64,000 nucleotides of DNA from Alnus glutinosa. Its lineage: Eukaryota > Streptophyta > Magnoliopsida > Fagales > Betulaceae. A program made the position numbers and the translations under genes. Below are positions 57,981-64,000 of the stretch, one piece after another. The notes below the pieces were generated by a model. That model saw nothing but the letters and a program-made list of their open reading frames with translations, did no database searches and was not told where the DNA came from. The DNA is taken from NCBI RefSeq assembly GCF_958979055.1, contig NC_084888.1, positions 1,382,001 to 1,446,000 on the forward strand, given 5' to 3'. Positions within the stretch are counted from its first letter, which is position 1, and each line of letters starts with the position of its first letter.

Positions 57981-58404
57981 TGTTAGATATTGTCTCCATA
58001 TATGGCCTATATGCCACATATACAGTGTTTATTATATTTATTATAAATATAATATACGGTATTACGGTTAGGTAATTTAATTAATTTAGATTACCGTAAT
58101 GGAATCGTTTAATTGATTTAAAATTAATTAATAATATTGTTTCCTTGATGGGAGGAACAATACGGTACTTACCATATTTGAGGGTCCCTGACCAATCCTA
58201 TAAATTAATAGCTTGTGTACACCATCAGTACGACAATACAGTCATAGGCAAAAGCTAGAAGATCCCTCAGATAATTTTATTTTTGTTCTTCAGATAAATC
58301 GTGGAAAGGCTTGAGCAAATATGGCTAGAGGTAAGCCTGAATCCTGTCTTATTCGTTTTCCGCTGCGCATGTTAGTTTAAGTAATATGTTGATTATTTCT
58401 AACA
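57981..58404 (+). repeat. 5' LTR of copia element
   Basis: Starts TGTTAGATATTG and ends TTTCTAACA. It contains a CCTATAAATTA promoter motif at about 58196-58206 and is related along its length to the solo LTR at 43573-44055. Confidence 0.85.
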
Positions 58405-58406
58405 TG

Positions 58407-58418
58407 TGGTATCAGAGC
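58407..58418 (+). other. Primer binding site for initiator Met tRNA
   Basis: TGGTATCAGAGC, two bases after the LTR. This is the standard sequence complementary to the 3' end of plant initiator methionine tRNA, used by copia elements to prime minus-strand synthesis. Confidence 0.9.
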
Positions 58419-59914
58419 AACCTCTATGCTATTTTGCTCAGCATTGAGTTTTTTATTGAATTCATAATTTCTGTGAACATAGTTCGTTGTTTATTGTTCA
58501 TGTACAGTCGTTTACACATTGTTTTGTGAACATAGTTTTCTTTTAATCATATTTACTGTTCACATATGGTTGACAAAACATTTGGGTTTAAGGGTATTTT
58601 CCATTTGTTTATACCGTCCGTTTTTGTGAAAAACTGCATCTGTGCCTAAAGAGATTTTTTTTTTTTTTTTTTGTATCTATACACTTGCACACTGTAAAAC
58701 ATGATTTGTCGTGAAACAGTAGGGAGGAAATTGCTTGTGAAAATACTGAAAAGCATGATATTCATTGGTTATTACACTGCAAAACTCACAAGGTTTTGCT
58801 GTGATACTCGCGAATTCACCGTAAAACCCATCTTGTAACCATTGCCTGTTTTCCTCCCCCTTTCTCTTCCCCGATAGGCAGTAGGCGCCAGCCCGTAATG
58901 GCCGGCGTAGTCCGTGTAAGGAGGAGAGGCCGCTGAAGCGGACTCTCCCCGTCACCGAAACTGGCGACCCTTACGGGCCGCCAGATTTCTGAGTAAACGG
59001 GGACCTAGAAGGGGTCGCCGTTGCTGCTGAGCAGCGGCTTCGTGGCCGCTGCATAAGGTAGGCTGCTGGCAGATGGGGAAGAAGAAGGAGGAAGAGGCGG
59101 CGGCTGCTGCAATTTTATCAGCTAGGGTTTTCAATTTTCGGGTCAAGGGGATAAGGCATCAGGGTAGGGTTTCAACCCATCAGGAAATTCAGGTCGGGTC
59201 AGCATATATGTAATTTCAGGTCGGGTATCGGGCTGACCCGAGCCAGAAGAAACCCATTCTTTTTTCTTTTTTCTTTTTTTTTTAAAAAAAAAAAGAGAAG
59301 GAGGCCTATTTAAGTGGGCTAACCCGGTTTGGGCTAGCCCTATACATTGACCCATAAGCCTGGCTCAGTTAAGTGGGTTTGACCCAGCCCTATAAAGAGA
59401 CCCATCAGCCCAATACAGTAGTAGCCCATTCAAGAAAATAAAAGGAATGGCTTATATGGGGTTAGAACTTGGAACCTTCATGTCCATAAAGTGCCAAGCT
59501 TCAAACCATTCAGCTATGCATGGTTTTATGTTTTCTTATTAAAGTTTTATTTCCTTTATTATTTACAGTACTGTGTATTAAAATTATTGTTTCTTTAATA
59601 CATGAATTGAGAAATATATTTTAATTGTTGAATTTATATTGTTTAAATATAAATTACTTGATGCCTAGACCTAAGAATAATTAACAATACCATATACGTT
59701 GGTGTATTTACAGTAATATCGAAGAATACAATGTCTAGAAAAGTTCTGGTTAGGAAAGTCTTGGGATTTAAGTGTGTCCAAGTGACCCCCCTCACTTTCC
59801 TGGGAACTCACCTGGTTGCACTTTGAAAAATGCTGTTTACCCCATTTAGGTATTGGTTTGTTATATTCCTGGGGCTATTTAGTGGGCATCTATAAAGTTG
59901 TTAGATGTTAATGA

Positions 59915-60667
59915 AGTCGCAATTATCATTATGATTTTGGGAGAGCCACAGCATCTCAATTTTTAATGATAATTACATCAGAATTACACATATGAACATC
60001 ATAAAGAATTTTGTTAGATGTTCATAAATTGCAGATTGATTATTATGATTTTGGGAGAGCTACATCTTCTCAATTTTATAATAATTGCATAAAGATCATA
60101 CACATGAACTTCATATAGAAAAATTAACATCGTTTTGTAATTAATTCATAAATTTAATTACTTATCTCCACATGGAAGTTTTTATTTTTATGACTTAATT
60201 GGAATAAGATAACAAATTTAGTATTGAAAGTAAAATTTCTCTCGGTTGCTCACAGGTACGAAGAATTTTATTTATCAATATTTAAATTTTTTGGTCTTAT
60301 TGATAAAGAGTAAATTTCATGCATGATGCAACATTCACCCACATGTAGGTTGAAATTTACTATTTAAATTGGCATTGGCTAATTTAAAATAAAGCTAACA
60401 TCGTCTTATAATTAATTCATAAATTTAATTACCTATCCCCACAGGGAAGTTTTTATTTTTATGACTTAATTAGAATAAGATACAAATTTAGTATTGAAAG
60501 TAAAATTTCTCTCGGTTGCCCACAAGTACGGAGAATTTTATTTATTAATATTTAAATTTATTAGTCTTATTAATAAAGAGTAAATTTCATACGTAATGCA
60601 ACCTTTGCCCACAGGTAGGTTGAAATTTACTATTTAAATTGGCATTAGCTAATTTAAAATAAAGTTA
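59915..60667. repeat. Tandem duplications inside the copia element
   Basis: A 272-bp unit occurs twice in a row (60125-60396 and 60397-60667), sharing TTCTCTCGGTTGC(T/C)CACA and GTAGGTTGAAATTTACTATT. Just before it, a unit of about 120 bp carrying TTATGATTTTGGGAGAGC is also repeated (about 59930-60115). No coding role was seen. Confidence 0.85.
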
Positions 60668-61704
60668 ATTCATAGCATTAAAGTGTTTATTTTCTTGGTT
60701 TTTGCAGCTATTCATATTACTCTACTTTGGTAGTTTTATATTCCAATACCTTATGGTAATATTGAAAAAGATTAATATACTTTTTCATTTGAGTATTTCT
60801 AATTCCATTATGGGAATGAAGGATATTGTAGTTTAGCTTAAGTCCTTAAAGATTGAGATTTTTTAAGTCATTATTGGTCTATTTCAATTTTTGAATTCTC
60901 TCTTCTAAGTGTAGAATTTTGTCTTGTAACACACATAAGGATAAATGGTTAGTAAATAAACTTCTAACCATGTGTGTTCAAGGATATGAGAGAATTCATA
61001 AAGTGTTCACATGATTACTCATGTCAAAGGAATGACCAATAAATGCAATCATGTCCAACACTTAAAGCATGAGAATAAGGTGCCAATAAAGTATTATGGC
61101 AATCAAGATACCTATTTCTCATGCAATAAGAAAAATTAAGAACATATAAAGAAAGATTGCATGAAGTAAAAGAAATGACTTAAAATAAAGATAATCTCGT
61201 ATATCTAGTATGTCGTGAATCTCTTGTAGTGACTCATTCAAATATGTTGTGGATTGATTATGGTTTAACAATCCACATTGTCAACACAAATGCAGATATT
61301 TTTAAAGTGAATAACACGTGTTTATAATTTGAGGTTGTTGGGATCTATAGGTTAATTTTGAGATTCAGTTATATTTTTTATCTCAAAAATTATTTATATT
61401 CCATAATCTTTTAGAAATTTATTTTCTAGTTTGGTTTGTTAAAAAAAAAAATTCAATTTTATTTTAAACTTGAAATTTTTCTTATTTTTTGGGTGGAATA
61501 TTGGTTGGGGTTTATTTAAAGTCTATTTAAAATTGACCTACATCCCAATTTTTGAAACAAAATTATTTGTTTGTTTCTGCATACTAATGTTGACGTAAAG
61601 TAGAGTATTTGAGAATTTAAAAATGCTCTTGTTATGACTTTGGAGATTGAAATATATCTCCATACAAAAAATAAAAGTCGGTAATTTACTGACTTTGATA
61701 CTTG

Positions 61705-63500
61705 TGTGGATTGCATAAGGGAAAGCGTACCAGCAAGACCACTAAAAGTGCCAAAGAGAGCCTTTTGAGATTCTTGAGATCATGTACATTGAAATGTGTT
61801 AACTTTTTTCTACTCATTGCCTAAATGGTCAGAGATATTTATATCTCTTTTAGTGATGACCATATAAAGTTTATGTATTTCTATCTTCTAAATATTAAAG
61901 CTGGGGTATTGAATGCTTTCAATACCTATAAGAAAGAAGAAGAGAAACAATATGAAGATCATAAGATCTAATATAGACATAGAGTATTAAGGTAGGTACA
62001 CACAAAAGAGGAAATGATTAGTAATATTAATCTGTTATTACCCTCATAGAGTAAAGCTTTGAAGACCGTTGTGTATATGTTAAACAAGATTCCATTTAAG
62101 GTTGTCCTTAAGACACCTTTTATGAAATAAATGGAAGTCAAGTTTAAAATTATTTACACATATAGGGTTGCCTTGCTAAAGAGGGGATTTATAAATCCTC
62201 GCCTAAGGAAATTAGATTCAAGGACAACCAGCGGATATTTTATAAGCTATCTAGTAAACTTTAAGGGGTTTTAATGTTTTATTATCCTTCATATAAGTAT
62301 AGAGTTGTTGATTGTAAAATTTCTAGAGGATGCGGAACCTAGTGGGAGTGCTCATTCACACAAATTGAAATTTGAGGAAGCACTAGAGTTGGCCAAATCT
62401 CCTCCTCATAGAGGATGATTGATTGTATTCAGGGAAAATCAGATTGATTATCCTGAGCCACAATCTTTTCTAGAATAACCAACTCATACAGAACAGGTTC
62501 AAAATCTATTCTCCCATTGCAAAATGCAGAGGAAGTAGAATTAAGAAAAATCCTATAGAATAAGGAGATCAACAATTCTTAGTGATCATGTTGTATATCT
62601 CCCAGAGTCTGATGTTGACATTGGACATAAAGATGATCCAAAATTGTTTTCACATGCTATGAGTGGAGAAAACTCCACATAGTGATTCAATGCCATGAAG
62701 TAAGAGATAAATCTATGGCTCAAAAGTCAAGCTAGACTCGTAGCCAATGGTTTTACTCATAAAGAAGGCATTGATTATCGTGAAACATTCTCTCTAGTGT
62801 CTAAGAATGGTTCACCAAGATAATCATAGCATTAGTAACTCATTTTTTACCTAGATCTACATCAAATGGATGTAAGAACAACTTTCGAGAATAGGGATCT
62901 CAAGTAAGAGGTTTATATGAAACAATTAAAAGGGTTTATAAATAACAGTCAGAAAGCTTGCAAATTAAAGAATTCTATTTATGGGCTATGATAGATCTCT
63001 CATCAGTGATATACTTTTTACAAGGTTATTATTTTATTGTTTATTGAAGAACCTTGTTAATTAGTATATATACCTTAAGGTCAGTGGGAGTACAGTAATC
63101 TTTCTAGTCCTATATGTGGATATTATTTTTGCAAGTGGTGATTTAGGTTTGCTACATAAAGTTCATTTCACAAACTTTGAAATGAAGGATTTGGGTGAAA
63201 TCTCTTATGTCTTTTGACATAGAGATTCACAGAGACATAAAGAATATTAACATTGTCTCGGAAGGCCTACATTGAAAAAGTTTTGGGAAGATTTAGAATG
63301 AAGAATTATGCACCTTCAGTAGTAATTAAGAGGGATCAATTAAATACAGATTAATGTCCCAAAAGGTATTGGAATAAGGGCAGATGAAAAGTTTTAAGCG
63401 TCTGCATTATACATAACCATATGACTGACAATAAGTATATTGAGTCAATAAAGTGCTGCAAATAAAGTCTTGCGGTATATGCAAGGAACCAAGAAGTACA
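61705..63500 (+). pseudogene. Copia pol remnants: integrase and reverse transcriptase
   Basis: Recognisable pieces: an integrase zinc-region tail (CIKGKRTSKTTKSAK-like, about 61711-61760); an integrase core (RYFISL-DDHIKFMYFYLLN, about 61832-61900); the RT opening (ARLVANGFTHKEGIDYRETF, about 62732-62792); and an MKDLGEISYV-like stretch near 63183. All are interrupted by stops or frameshifts. Confidence 0.75.
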
Positions 63501-64000
63501 ACTTAACCTAAGGATACACTTTCCATTTGAAGGTGGTTAGTTGTTCAAATTTGAGTTTTGCTGATTGTGTAGATAGTAAAAAGTCTACTTTAGGGTTTAT
63601 ATATCTTTTTATTGAGAGATATATCTTAAAGATACAGTATGCAAACTATAGTTGCTACGTTTACCAAGAAAGCTAAAATTCTAGCGTGCTATGAATTTAG
63701 TACACAGGCATGATGGATGAGACATTTTGTTGAAAGTTTCGTCGATTTTACAGTTAGACCATAAAGATACTTTGCGGTAATTCTACTATAATCTTCTTTT
63801 ATAAGAATAAAGAGTAGAAGCAGAAGTAAATCGACATCAAGTATCTCAGTACGAGAGATAACATTAAGAGACATAAAGGGTCTATTGAGCATATAAGTAC
63901 TGAATTAATGATTGCGGATCCCATGACTTAAAGTTTACCGGTAAATAAAGAATAAAGTCATGCGGAATATATGAGACTCATTAATTCATTTTTTGCTTGG

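Larger units (their letters stand above)
57981..64000 (+). mobile_element. Decayed Ty1-copia retrotransposon, runs off right edge
   Basis: 5' LTR (57981-58404), primer binding site, a long leader and broken gag/pol remnants in the plus orientation, in copia order (integrase before reverse transcriptase). Many stops and frameshifts show it is inactive. No 3' LTR is within the window. The leader (58640-59520) contains GC-rich DNA unlike the rest and may include another insertion. Confidence 0.85.

Noticed and set aside
58677-59355. Minus-strand frames of 64-92 aa in the GC-rich copia leader
   Set aside because: Short, overlapping a retrotransposon leader, with no domain or splice support.

Overview
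This is nuclear DNA of a flowering plant, almost certainly a woody eudicot. Genes have many introns with GT-AG borders, intergenic DNA is AT-rich and transposon-filled, and the proteins match plant-specific families (PERK kinase, pBRP, DUF620, DUF1195, polyol transporter, a RIQ-like thylakoid protein). The species cannot be read from the sequence; a Fagales-like tree is only an impression from gene and LINE style.

Eight protein-coding genes are supported, all on the minus strand. From left to right they are: a PERK-type proline-rich receptor kinase (1020-4631); an F-box protein with a long leader intron (7571-8710); a small plastid membrane protein of DUF1118/RIQ type (12255-12761); an ANP32-related acidic LRR protein (15901-19089); the plant-specific TFIIB-related factor pBRP (21846-28964); a DUF1195 membrane protein (34008-34582); a DUF620 protein (47254-50182); and a PLT6-like polyol transporter (54986-56980). 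They do not form a pathway. From memory, pBRP, DUF1195 and PLT6 are consecutive in Arabidopsis (At4g36650, At4g36660, At4g36670), so this half of the window looks like an ancient syntenic block inflated by transposons.

Mobile DNA fills most of the rest, and many insertions can be delimited by target site duplications (TSDs) read directly. There are four L1-type LINE 3' ends (9.6, 17.0, 25.4 and 26.5-28.1 kb, the last with an open RT-tail/zf-RVT frame). Mutator-type MITEs with 9-bp duplications lie at 6.0, 13.0-13.7 and 13.75-14.3 kb. A 1.1-kb GC-rich hAT element sits in pBRP intron 1. A 7.6-kb Mutator-like element with long terminal inverted repeats and an exact 9-bp duplication spans 35823-43424. 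A solo copia LTR lies at 43573-44055, and a three-layer nest (Mutator MITE, then Mutator MITE, then hAT) at 52457-53712. From 57981 to the right edge runs a decayed Ty1-copia element whose LTR is related to the solo LTR.

The most unusual structures are the 7.6-kb Mutator-like element carrying a frameshifted GRF-zinc-finger-like tail, the triple nest, a perfect 32-bp hairpin in pBRP intron 2, and a small copy of DUF620 exon sequence inside its own intron. No non-plant gene cluster, CRISPR array, tRNA or rRNA was seen.
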